A DNA stretch of 64,000 nt from Natronococcus amylolyticus DSM 10524 (GTDB taxonomy: Archaea; Halobacteriota; Halobacteria; Halobacteriales; Natrialbaceae). Under the pieces are notes generated by a model. The model did no database searches. It worked only from the letters and a program-made list of their open reading frames with translations, and was not told the origin of the DNA. The DNA is taken from the NCBI RefSeq assembly GCF_000337675.1, contig NZ_AOIB01000014.1, forward strand, positions 184,587 through 248,586, read 5' to 3'. This document shows, piece after piece, positions 8,147-17,439 of the stretch; within the stretch, counting starts at the first letter, position 1, and every line of letters begins with the position of its first letter. Made by a program: the position numbers and the translations under genes.

Positions 8147-10027
8147 TCAGAGCTTGGAGACGTCGACGTCGAACGTTCCGTCGTCGTTCTCCTCGATAGC
8201 GCCCTTCTCCCGCAGCTCGTCGTAGCTGTCGTCGGTCACGAGCAGGCGCTCGGAGACCGTCTCGCAGTCCTCGTCGGACTGCTGTTCGCGGGTCGTGTCC
8301 TCCGTTTCGCTCTGTGAGGTGCGCGTGTCGCTGTCGCGGTCGCTGTCGTTCCGGGTCGTCTCGCGCGTGTCGAGGTCGCTGTCGGCCTCGCTGAGGTCGC
8401 GCTCGCTCTCCTCGGTGCTGTCGCGCTCGCTCTCGCTGAGATCGCGGTCGCTCGAGTCGTGGGCGCTGTCCCGGTCGCTCGCCTCGTCGCTCGCGGACTC
8501 GGACTGGTAGCGCTCGTCGGTGCCGGTGTCGCTCTCGCTGTCGGCCTCGCGTTCGGAGGCGGTCTCCTCGCTGCGGTCGCGGTCGCTCTCATCGAGCTCG
8601 TCGGTAGCGGTGCTGCCGTCGCGCTCGGACTCGCTGCTCGAGCTGGCGCGCTCGTGCTCGTCGGACTCGCTGGCGTCGCGCTCGGCCTCGCTGTCGGCCG
8701 TGTCGAGGTCGTACTCGGCGGAGTCGTTGTCGGTCTCGCTCACGCTGCGATCGCTCTCGTCGCTGCCGGAGGCGGCGCGCTCACGCTCGGACTCGCCCTC
8801 GCTGGCGTCGCGTTCGCTCACGTCGCGGTCGCTCTCGGCACCCTGGTCGCTGGACTCGCTGCGCTCGGCGTCCCGTTCGGTGCCCGCCTCGGCCTCCCGA
8901 TCGGACTCGGTCTCGCTGGCGTCGCTCGCGGTTTCGTCGCGCTCGCTCTCGTCGGACGCGCGTTCCGCCGAGTCGCGCTCGCTCTCGCTGAGGGCCGACT
9001 CGGCCTCCTCGCGGTCGATCTCGTCGCGGACCGTGCGGTCGCCGACGTCCTCGCTCTCGACGCTGTCGAAGCGCTCGCGGTCGCCGTCGTCGATCCGATC
9101 GCGCTCGTCGGTTTCGGCGCTGCTCTCGCTTGCGTCGCGCTCCTGGGATTCGCTCTCACTCGAGTCGCGCTCACTGGCGTCGCGCTCGGCGTCGCTCTCG
9201 GCCGATTCGGTCTCGGCGGCGTCACGCTCGCTCTCCGCGCGGTCGCTCGAGTCCGACGCCCGCTCGGCCTCGCTCTCGCTCGAGTCGCTCCGCTCGGACT
9301 CGCTCTCCTCGAGATCGGCCCGGTCGGCGTCGACCTCGCTCTCACTTGCGTCGCGTTCGGACTCGGACGACTCGCTGTCGCTCGCACCCTCGCGTTCGTC
9401 GTGATCGCTCCGGGTCGTCTCGTCCTCGTCGTACGTGCTGTCCCCGTCGCGGCTGTCGTGTTCGCTGTGGGTGCTGTCGCTCTCGCGCTCGCCCTCGCTG
9501 GCGTCGCTCGCGTCGCGTTCGTGCTCACGGTCGTCCCGCTCGTTCTCGACGTCGGTGTCGTCGACCGTCCGCTCGGAGCGGTCACTGTCGCTCTCGTCGA
9601 CGGCACTGGCGTCACGCTCGCTTGCACTGTCGCGCTGTTCGTCGCGGTCGTTCAGCTCGGAATCGATCCGTTCGTCCTCGCTGGCGCTGTCACTGGCGCT
9701 GGCGCGGTCGCTGCGCTCGCTCTCGGAGAGATCCCTGTCGCTGGCGCTGTCACTGGCGCTGTCGCGTTCGCTCAAGTCGCGCTCGCTGTCGCTCTCACTG
9801 TGGTCGAGATTGCCACGCTCCCGGTCGCTCTGGCTCTCGCTCTCCCGTTCGTCGAGGTCCGTCTCGGTGGCGATTTGCTCGTCCGTCTGTTCGCTCACGT
9901 CGCATCGTTCGTCGTCCAGTGTGTAGACGACGACGTGGTCGTCGGGACCGACGACGCTGCCGGCGCCGATGGCGCCGGCGAGCACGATGAGTCCGATGGC
10001 CGTGAGCACGCTGAGTTCCTGAATCAT
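8147..10027 (-). CDS. giant Ser/Asp/Glu-repeat secreted or surface protein (copy B)
   Basis: A 626-residue paralogue of the protein at 3847-5700. It has a hydrophobic N-terminus (residues about 7-27, LTAIGLIVLAGAIGAGS), then Cys42, then about 540 residues of Ser/Asp/Glu/Arg repeats, then Cys588 and a 38-residue tail. These are again the only two cysteines, and their spacing (546 residues) is nearly that of copy A (548). Unlike copy A, the tail after the second Cys is a normal-looking sequence with YDELREKGAIEENDDG, perhaps a small folded element. Copy B has more Ala and Arg in the repeats. Expected to be secreted, disordered and very acidic. The conserved cysteine spacing in otherwise fast-evolving repeats suggests a selected length or a disulfide, which is inference. 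Confidence 0.85.
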   Translation of the reverse strand: MIQELSVLTAIGLIVLAGAIGAGSVVGPDDHVVVYTLDDERCDVSEQTDEQIATETDLDERESESQSDRERGNLDHSESDSERDLSERDSASDSASDRDLSESERSDRASASDSASEDERIDSELNDRDEQRDSASERDASAVDESDSDRSERTVDDTDVENERDDREHERDASDASEGERESDSTHSEHDSRDGDSTYDEDETTRSDHDEREGASDSESSESERDASESEVDADRADLEESESERSDSSESEAERASDSSDRAESERDAAETESAESDAERDASERDSSESESQERDASESSAETDERDRIDDGDRERFDSVESEDVGDRTVRDEIDREEAESALSESERDSAERASDESERDETASDASETESDREAEAGTERDAERSESSDQGAESDRDVSERDASEGESERERAASGSDESDRSVSETDNDSAEYDLDTADSEAERDASESDEHERASSSSESERDGSTATDELDESDRDRSEETASEREADSESDTGTDERYQSESASDEASDRDSAHDSSDRDLSESERDSTEESERDLSEADSDLDTRETTRNDSDRDSDTRTSQSETEDTTREQQSDEDCETVSERLLVTDDSYDELREKGAIEENDDGTFDVDVSKL

Positions 10028-10285
10028 GTTCCTGTTCGTCGCCTCGTCTGATAGGCTGCGCTGCCGAGCAGCTCACCACCATCTCCGCACGGCACGCTCA
10101 AGAACGGGCGGCGAAGCTTCGGGAAGAACGGCGGCGATCTGCGGTTCTTGACCCCGATCGGCGCCGTCGATACCGGATAACGACCGCCCCGTTCCGAACG
10201 AACGTGACCGCTGTCGAAGGATCCGCCCGGATCTTCCTCTCCAGTTCATGTCGGTTCGAGGAGTGACCGTTCGTATCGAACGGCG

Positions 10286-10900
10286 ATGACGAAACGATGC
10301 CCCTACTGCGACGAGTCGGTTGCCGACGAGAAGTACGTCTCACACCTCGAGCGAGCCCACGACGGCGAGCTCGAGGGTCTGGACCGCCGGCTCGTTGACG
10401 AACACGGCCGCACCATATCCAGAAACGTCAAGCCGTACGTTCTCGGCGTCGCCGTCCTCGTCCTGTTCGTCGTCGCGTACCTGGCGATCTTCCTGATGCC
10501 TGCACCGGTCGAAACCGCAGCGGTCCAGCAACCCGATGCGGACAGCCCGACCCACCTCCACGGCGATATCCTCCTCGAGTACGACGGGACGGTCGTCGAC
10601 TTCGACGATCCGCAGTACATCGAGCAGGACGGCTGCTTCCACTTCCACGACTACGACAACGCCGAGGTCTGGCACGTCCACTGCGAGGGCGTCACCCTCG
10701 AGTACGCCATGGCGACGCTCGGGATGGAGCTCACCGAGGACTCCCTCGTCGTCGGCGGCGAGGCGTACGACGAGGACGACGCCGGAACCACCGTCTCGGT
10801 GACCGTAAACGGCGATCCCGTCGATCCGGAGCGGTACGTCCTCGAGGACGGCGACGACGTTCGCATCGTCGCCGAAACGGATCGGGGGGCGGATTCGTGA
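10286..10900 (+). CDS. membrane protein with N-terminal C2H2 zinc finger and His-rich external domain
   Basis: A 204-residue single-pass protein. Residues 5-25 form a C2H2-type finger (Cys5, Cys8, His20, His25; CPYCDES then SHLERAH). Residues about 49-73 form one transmembrane helix (VLGVAVLVLFVVAYLAIFL). The remainder should face outward and contains clustered potential metal ligands: HLHGD, CFHFHD and WHVHCEG, followed by a beta-rich end with VTVNGDPVDPERYVLEDGD. The finger would thus be cytoplasmic and the His-rich domain external, if positive-inside topology holds. No enzyme motif is recognised. A role in metal handling or sensing is suggested by the His/Cys clusters only. It is divergent from copy B of the Ser/Asp proteins. 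Confidence 0.75.
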   Translation: MTKRCPYCDESVADEKYVSHLERAHDGELEGLDRRLVDEHGRTISRNVKPYVLGVAVLVLFVVAYLAIFLMPAPVETAAVQQPDADSPTHLHGDILLEYDGTVVDFDDPQYIEQDGCFHFHDYDNAEVWHVHCEGVTLEYAMATLGMELTEDSLVVGGEAYDEDDAGTTVSVTVNGDPVDPERYVLEDGDDVRIVAETDRGADS

Positions 10901-11039
10901 CGACAGCGCAAACTCCTCACGAGCGGAGAACGTCTCACAAGCGGAGAACGTCCACTGAAGTTACCCAGCAGCATCGGAGTGTGCGGAAAACATGTCTATT
11001 GGTGTACGGTTATGCGCCATGGCGACCTTCTAGAGACAC

Positions 11040-14000
11040 ATGACAACACATTTTCCCTCGTCCGTCGACGATCCCCTGTTCAGGGACGTAGCGGAGACCG
11101 GTGCCGACGGGCTGGTCGTCCTCGATACCGACGGCACGATCGTCTTTACGAGTTCGCACGTCCCTGACCTCCTCGGTTACGACGCCGAGGAACTCCTCGA
11201 GGGGCCGGTCGATCGTCTGCTTCCGGACGGCGGCACGAACCCGCTCGATCCCGTTCTCGATCGGGCGCCGGCGGCCGACGCCAACCGAACGCGCGACCGG
11301 ATCGACTGCGAACTCGTCCACCGCACCGGGCGTTCGATCCCCGTAGAGCTGGCCGCGGCGACGGTCGACATCGACGGTGAGCGCTACCTCACGGTCGTCG
11401 TTCGGATGGACCCCGAACCAACCTCAAACCGGCGACCGAGCCGCGATCGTCCGCCGACGAGAATCGAGATCGACGGCCGCCGTTCGGACTCCGGACCCCA
11501 AGCGCGAACGGAACGCGACGTCGACGAGAGCCGGCTCGAGGCGCTCTACGACGCGAGCCGGAAGCTCCACGCGGCCGAGACGAGAGGTGACGTCGGACGG
11601 ATCGCCGTCGAGCTCATCCAGACGGTACTCGGTCGATCCTACGCCGCGGTGTGGCGGTTCGACGCCGACGGCGAGGTGCTCGAGCCCCTGGCCGCCAGCA
11701 GATCGGTTCGCTCGTCCGCCGTCGACGACGGCGCCGCGACCGACATCGCGCCGATCCCGTCGGGGACGGTCGAGATGGAGGTCTTCCGCGAGGGAGACGC
11801 CAGACTCGTCGAGACGTACCACGCCGTCGACCGATCGGCACATCCGGAGATCGGGCTCGAAGAGCGACTCGTCGTGCCGCTGGGCGAGACCGGGCTCCTG
11901 ACCGTCGGCTCGACCGACGGCGAGACGATCGACGACTCGCTGCGCAACCTGATCGGAATCCTGGCGTCGACGATCCAGGCCGCGTTCGACCGCCTCGACG
12001 CCGAGGACGCGATCCGACACCGGTCGGCGGCGATGGAGTCGGCGATGGATGGGATGGCGATCTCCGACGAGTCTGGCGAGCTTCGATACGTGAACCGCGC
12101 GCTCGCCGACCTGCACGACTACGACGTCGACGAACTCGTCGGCTCGTCGTGGCAGATCCTCTTTCCGAGCGAAGAGGTCGAACGAATCGAGCGGGACGCC
12201 ATTCCCGCCGTACTGGAGGCAGGCTACTGGCGCGGGGAGGCGGTGGGACGGCAGTCGGACGGCACCCGTTTCTACCAGGAACACTCCCTCACCGCGCTCG
12301 AGGACGGGATCGTCTGCGTCGTGCGCGACGTCACCGACCGGAAATCCTGGGAGCAGCGACTCGAGGCGCTCAACGTCGTCGCCCGCGAGCTGATGTGCGC
12401 CGAGACCGCAGCGGACATCGCTCGAACCGGTGCCGAGGCCGTCGAGACCGTCCTCGAGTTCGAGATCGCCTGCGTCCGACTGTTCGAGCCGGAGACGAAC
12501 CAACTCGAGTGCGTCGCGATGACCGACGGGGCCAGGGAGCTCCTGGAGATGCGAACCGCCTACGACCTCGAGGCGACGCTGGCCGGGCGCGCGTTCAGAA
12601 ACCGGGAGCCGGTACGGAACGCAATCGTCGAGCAGGAACGGACCGATCCGGAGCTGTTCGAACACTCGAGCATCCACGTTCCGATCGGAGCCCACGGCGT
12701 TCTTACGGTGCTCGCACGGGAGGACGAGAGCCTCGACGGCAGCGACCTGCATCTCACGGAGATGCTGGCGATGGGCATCGGCGCGGCGCTGACCCGGGCC
12801 GAGCGAACCCAGCTCCTGCGCACCCAGGAGCGAGAGCTCCGCCAGCAGCGCGATCAGCTCGAGACGCTGAACCGGATCAACGCCGTCAACAACGACCTCG
12901 TCACCGGACTGGTGGCAGCGACGACTCGCGAGGAACTCGACCGAATGATCTGCGAGCAGCTGGTCGCGTCGGACCTCTACCGAAGCGCCTGGATCGGCCG
13001 CGTCGAGGGAGTCGACGATCGGATCGGATCGCCCGTCGCTGCCGGCGTCGAGGACGGCTACCTCGAGACCGTGACGAAAACCCGACTGGGTTCGATCGCC
13101 GGCGGCACCGTCGAACGGGCGGTCGAAACCGGTGGCGTTCACGTCGTCCGGCAGTACCAGATCACGGAGAGCCACGAGGCCGACGACGAGCCCATCAGGG
13201 ACGTCGAAGCGATCGCCGCGGTCCCGCTACTGTACGGCGACCAGACCGTCGGCGTGCTCGTCCTCAACAGCGTTCGCGACGACGTCTTCACTGAGGACGC
13301 CATCGCGGGGTTCGAGTCGCTCGGCAGGATCGTCGGCTTCGCCAAGAACGCCCTCAAGAGCCGGGAGCTGCTGCTGGCCGATTCCATCGTCGAACTCGAG
13401 TTCTCGCTTCGCGACCGGGCCGTCTTCTACGTCCGGCTCACGGCCGAGTACGACTGTCGCTGCGAGTTCCGGCGTGCGATCCCCCTCGAGAACGGTCGCG
13501 TGATGCTCTACCACCGGGTTTCGGGCGTGGAACCGGCGACCGTCCTCGAGGCCGCCGAGGCGGCCTCGGAGATCGAAAGCGCCCGCGCGGTCTCGGAGCG
13601 CCACGACGGGTTCGTCCTCCAGACGGTCACCGAGAACTCGATGATCCAGCTCGCCCTCGAGTCCGGAACCGCGGTCCGCTCGGCGGTCGCCGAGGGCGGC
13701 GAGGGAACGGTCGTCATCGAGGCCCCCCAGAGCGCCGACGTCCGCGACGTCGTCGCGACGTTCGACGGCGAGTTCGACGGCCTCGAGCTCGTCGCCAAAC
13801 GCGAGCGCGAGCGCTCGGTGACGACCGCCGACACCTTCCGGGAATCCGTCGGCGATCAGCTGACCGACAAGCAACGCGCGGCCCTCGAGTCGGCGTACTT
13901 CGCCGGCTACTACGACTGGCCCCGGAAGATCACGGCCGAGGAGCTGGCCGACTCGATCGGGATCTCCTCCTCGACGCTCCACCAGCACCTCCGCCGCGGG

Positions 14001-14075
14001 AACTGGTGTCTGCTGTCGGCGTTTTTCGCCACCGGCGAGGACGACTCGGATGTGGAGGCGCCTCACTCGAGGTGA
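11040..14075 (+). CDS. multi-sensor Bat-type transcriptional regulator (PAS-GAF-PAS-GAF-GAF-Bat-HTH_10)
   Basis: A 1011-residue cytoplasmic sensor-regulator. Domains in order: PAS about 14-125 (GLVVLDTDGTIVFTS), GAF about 165-310, PAS about 320-440 (DGMAISDESGELRYVNRAL), GAF about 445-600, GAF about 620-775, the Bat-associated region about 785-935 (IVELEFSLRDRAVFYVRL), and HTH_10 about 945-1000 (LTDKQRAALESAYFAGYYDW). The order and the C-terminal pair match haloarchaeal Bat homologues, some of which activate bacteriorhodopsin and carotenoid genes in response to light and oxygen. No opsin or brp/crt gene is in this window, so the regulated genes are unknown. There is no histidine kinase domain; the protein should bind DNA directly. 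Confidence 0.93.
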   Translation: MTTHFPSSVDDPLFRDVAETGADGLVVLDTDGTIVFTSSHVPDLLGYDAEELLEGPVDRLLPDGGTNPLDPVLDRAPAADANRTRDRIDCELVHRTGRSIPVELAAATVDIDGERYLTVVVRMDPEPTSNRRPSRDRPPTRIEIDGRRSDSGPQARTERDVDESRLEALYDASRKLHAAETRGDVGRIAVELIQTVLGRSYAAVWRFDADGEVLEPLAASRSVRSSAVDDGAATDIAPIPSGTVEMEVFREGDARLVETYHAVDRSAHPEIGLEERLVVPLGETGLLTVGSTDGETIDDSLRNLIGILASTIQAAFDRLDAEDAIRHRSAAMESAMDGMAISDESGELRYVNRALADLHDYDVDELVGSSWQILFPSEEVERIERDAIPAVLEAGYWRGEAVGRQSDGTRFYQEHSLTALEDGIVCVVRDVTDRKSWEQRLEALNVVARELMCAETAADIARTGAEAVETVLEFEIACVRLFEPETNQLECVAMTDGARELLEMRTAYDLEATLAGRAFRNREPVRNAIVEQERTDPELFEHSSIHVPIGAHGVLTVLAREDESLDGSDLHLTEMLAMGIGAALTRAERTQLLRTQERELRQQRDQLETLNRINAVNNDLVTGLVAATTREELDRMICEQLVASDLYRSAWIGRVEGVDDRIGSPVAAGVEDGYLETVTKTRLGSIAGGTVERAVETGGVHVVRQYQITESHEADDEPIRDVEAIAAVPLLYGDQTVGVLVLNSVRDDVFTEDAIAGFESLGRIVGFAKNALKSRELLLADSIVELEFSLRDRAVFYVRLTAEYDCRCEFRRAIPLENGRVMLYHRVSGVEPATVLEAAEAASEIESARAVSERHDGFVLQTVTENSMIQLALESGTAVRSAVAEGGEGTVVIEAPQSADVRDVVATFDGEFDGLELVAKRERERSVTTADTFRESVGDQLTDKQRAALESAYFAGYYDWPRKITAEELADSIGISSSTLHQHLRRGNWCLLSAFFATGEDDSDVEAPHSR

Positions 14076-14183
14076 CCGTTCGCTCGGAGCGACCGCTCCT
14101 CGCGAGTGGTTGGTTTCGCAAAAGCCCGACTGGAACGCTCGACGTCCCAGTCAGCCCGAAAAATTTCGCAGAAATTTGTCGGA

Positions 14184-14204
14184 CGCCGAAGCCAGGACTC
14201 GAAC
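14184..14204. repeat. partial copy of the tRNA-Asn 3' end (att-like)
   Basis: Bases 14184-14204 repeat exactly, in the same orientation, bases 14337-14357, which cover the last 20 nt of the tRNA-Asn gene. The copy sits about 130 bp beyond the 3' end of the tRNA. Archaeal integrases commonly use the 3' half of tRNA genes as attB and leave such a copy on the far side of the inserted element. Here only about 130 bp separate the copies and no integrase is present, so this would be a scar or an isolated duplicated end. Confidence 0.6.
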
Positions 14205-14337
14205 GGATGCGAGACGGTCGGCCTCACTCCGTTCGGCCGCGTGCGACTCGCGTGCTCGAGTCCTGTTTGTTTCGCTGTTCTTCTCACCGAATTCGTTCGG
14301 AGCTATCGCTCCTCACAAGTAACGTTCGAAGAACAGC

Positions 14338-14409
14338 GCCGAAGCCAGGACTCGAACCTGGGACAACCTCGTTAACAGCGAGGTGCTCTACCATCTGAGC
14401 TACTTCGGC
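14338..14409 (-). tRNA. tRNA-Asn (anticodon GUU)
   Basis: On the minus strand a 72-nt sequence folds as a tRNA: a 7-bp acceptor stem GCCGAAG/CTTCGGC, D stem GCTC/GAGC, anticodon stem CCTCG/CGAGG with loop CTGTTAA (anticodon GTT), and T stem CCAGG/CCTGG with TTCGAGT loop. The CCA end is not encoded, so CCA must be added after transcription; the CCA-adding enzyme gene starts about 95 bp away in the divergent direction. No intron is seen. Confidence 0.97.
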
Positions 14410-14504
14410 TCATCATCTGGTAATCGGGTAGGTTTGATAGGGCTTTCGTTTTTCCCTCCCCGAGTTCGACACGCTTTCACGCGGCGCTGCAGTACTCCGA
14501 CGCA

Positions 14505-15902
14505 ATGAGCGAGGACGAGGCCGACCGCGACGGCGGGCCGGACGGGGCGAACGACGATTTCGAGTCGGTGCTGTCCCGAGTCCGAGATCGGATCGATCCG
14601 GACGCCGACGAACGAGCGCGGCTGCGCGCGGTCGCGGAGACGCTCACCGAGCGAGCCGAGGACGCGGCGACCGACCTGGCTCCCGGCGCGGACGTCCTGC
14701 AGGTCGGCTCGTCGGCACGGGGGACCTGGATCAGCGGCGACCGAGACATCGACGTCTTCGTCCGCTTTCCGCCGGAGCTCGACCGCGAGACGCTCGAGGA
14801 GTACGGCCTCGAGGTCGGCCACGACACGGTGCCCGACGGCCACGAGGAGTACGCCGAACACCCCTACGTCAAGGGCGAGGTCGAGGGGTTCGACGTCGAC
14901 GTCGTCCCCTGCTTTCGTCTCGGGTCGGCGACCGAAATCCGCTCGGCCGTCGACCGGACCCCGTTTCACAACCGCTACCTCGAGGAGCGCCTCGACGAGG
15001 AGCTGGCGGCCGACGTGCGCCTCGCCAAGCAGTTCCTGAAGGGGATCGGCGCCTACGGGAGCGACCTTCGGACCAGCGGGTTCAGTGGCTACCTCACCGA
15101 GTTGCTCGTCGCCGAGTACGGCGGGTTCCGACCGCTGCTCGAGGCCGCAGCCGACTGGCAGCCACCGGTCGAACTCGATCCCGAAGATCACGGACGGGCG
15201 TCGTTTTCGGATCCGCTAATCGTTATCGACCCGACCGATCCCGAACGCAACGTCGCCGCCGTCTGTGCCGCCGAAAACGTCGCCCGGCTCCAGCACTACG
15301 CCCGCGAGTTCCTCGCTTCCCCCTCGGTCGACTTCTTCGAACCCCGCGAGCCCGAGCCGCTGACGGCCGCGGCGCTTCGCGACCGACTTGCGGATCGGGA
15401 GGCGACCGCCATGGCGGTCCGATTCGAGGCACCCGACCTCGTCGACGATCAGCTCTACCCGCAGCTCCGAAAGTCACTCGAGGGGATCGTCGGCGGGCTC
15501 GACGACCGTGGGTTCGACGTTCTTAGAGCGGACACGTTCGCCGACGAGACGGCCGCGGTCTTCGCCGAACTGGCTGTTGCCGAGCGGCCGGCGATCGAGC
15601 GTCACCTCGGGCCGCCGATCCACGTCCGCGACCACGCCGAGGGGTTCTACGACGCCTACGACGACGACCCCGACGTCTACGGTCCGTTCATCGACGGCGA
15701 CCGCTACGTCGCGGAGCGAAAGCGGGACTGCACGACCGCTCGAGGGTACCTCGAGAGCGACCGCCTGTTCGACGTCGGGCTCGGTGCACACGTCGAGACG
15801 GCCCTCGAGGAGGGGTACGACGTACTCGTCGGGGACGAGACGACGGCGCTGCTCCCCGAGTTCGACCGCCAGCTGGGTGCGTACTTCGATCCGCGACCCT
15901 GA
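14505..15902 (+). CDS. cca: CCA tRNA nucleotidyltransferase, archaeal class I
   Basis: Adds or repairs the 3' CCA of tRNAs from CTP and ATP without a nucleic-acid template. The class I signature is present: GSSARG at residues 68-73 and the metal-binding pair Asp81-Ile-Asp83 (GDRDIDVF), with a third carboxylate probably in GFDVDVVP. The length, 465 residues, is normal for archaeal enzymes, which carry head, neck, body and tail domains. The ATG at 14505 gives an acidic N-terminal extension of about 17 residues before FESVLSRVRDRI. It is divergently arranged with tRNA-Asn, whose gene does not encode CCA. Cytosolic. The identification is firm. Confidence 0.96.
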   Translation: MSEDEADRDGGPDGANDDFESVLSRVRDRIDPDADERARLRAVAETLTERAEDAATDLAPGADVLQVGSSARGTWISGDRDIDVFVRFPPELDRETLEEYGLEVGHDTVPDGHEEYAEHPYVKGEVEGFDVDVVPCFRLGSATEIRSAVDRTPFHNRYLEERLDEELAADVRLAKQFLKGIGAYGSDLRTSGFSGYLTELLVAEYGGFRPLLEAAADWQPPVELDPEDHGRASFSDPLIVIDPTDPERNVAAVCAAENVARLQHYAREFLASPSVDFFEPREPEPLTAAALRDRLADREATAMAVRFEAPDLVDDQLYPQLRKSLEGIVGGLDDRGFDVLRADTFADETAAVFAELAVAERPAIERHLGPPIHVRDHAEGFYDAYDDDPDVYGPFIDGDRYVAERKRDCTTARGYLESDRLFDVGLGAHVETALEEGYDVLVGDETTALLPEFDRQLGAYFDPRP

Positions 15903-15923
15903 GAAATCGATCCGCTCGAGCGC

Positions 15924-16943
<1,020 letters not shown>

Positions 16944-16944
16944 C

Positions 16945-17376
16945 TCACTCGAACAGCGAGAAGTACGTCTCGATGTCGTCGTCGGTGATCGTTCGCCGGT
17001 CGGCGTGGCGAGCGAGAACCGCCGCGGCCTGGGCGACGTTGTCGGCGTAGTCCTCGAGGATGTCCGCCAGCGCGATCCGGGCGTCCATCGAGACCCGGTA
17101 TCGGGAGTCGATCTCGAGGCGAGCGATGCGGTCGACGGGTGCGACCGGCAGCTCGAGGTCGTCCTTGTTAACGACGGTTTCGACCTCGAAATCCTGGGCC
17201 ATCAGCGTCTTGCGCCCCTCGGCGTTCGCCCGCTCGGCGGCCTCGGTCGCGAGTTCGCTCCCGCGCTCCTGGATGCGCTTTGCGAGCTCCTCCGATGCGT
17301 CGGCGCTCACCCGAAGTTCACCCGCGTTCCGCCGGATGATCGTATCGACCGGCGCGAACGGGAGTTCGACGTTCAT
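16945..17376 (-). CDS. archaeal doublet histone
   Basis: A 143-residue tandem histone: two histone folds in one chain, about residues 1-67 (ELPFAPVDTIIRRNAGELRVS) and 75-143 (ELPVAPVDRIARLEIDSRYRVS), so the protein forms a pseudo-dimer that binds and wraps DNA. Start: ATG at 17376 gives MNVELPFAPVD as in haloarchaeal histones; an upstream ATG at 17418 adds 14 residues without homology character and is not used. The protein is unusually acidic, with only three lysines, all in the first fold or the linker. It is followed after 1 bp by the HDAC homologue and preceded, 63 bp away, by the RPA-like gene on the same strand. Confidence 0.95.
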   Translation of the reverse strand: MNVELPFAPVDTIIRRNAGELRVSADASEELAKRIQERGSELATEAAERANAEGRKTLMAQDFEVETVVNKDDLELPVAPVDRIARLEIDSRYRVSMDARIALADILEDYADNVAQAAAVLARHADRRTITDDDIETYFSLFE

Positions 17377-17439
17377 ATCATGATAGCCGGAGTTAACTCC
17401 CTTAACGCTTTTCCTCACGATTCGGCGTTTTTCGCCGTC

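Noticed and set aside
8459..10051. 530-codon plus-strand frame opposite the second Ser/Asp-repeat protein
   Set aside because: Same artefact; the Ala/Val-rich translation is created by the reverse complement of Ser/Asp/Glu codons.
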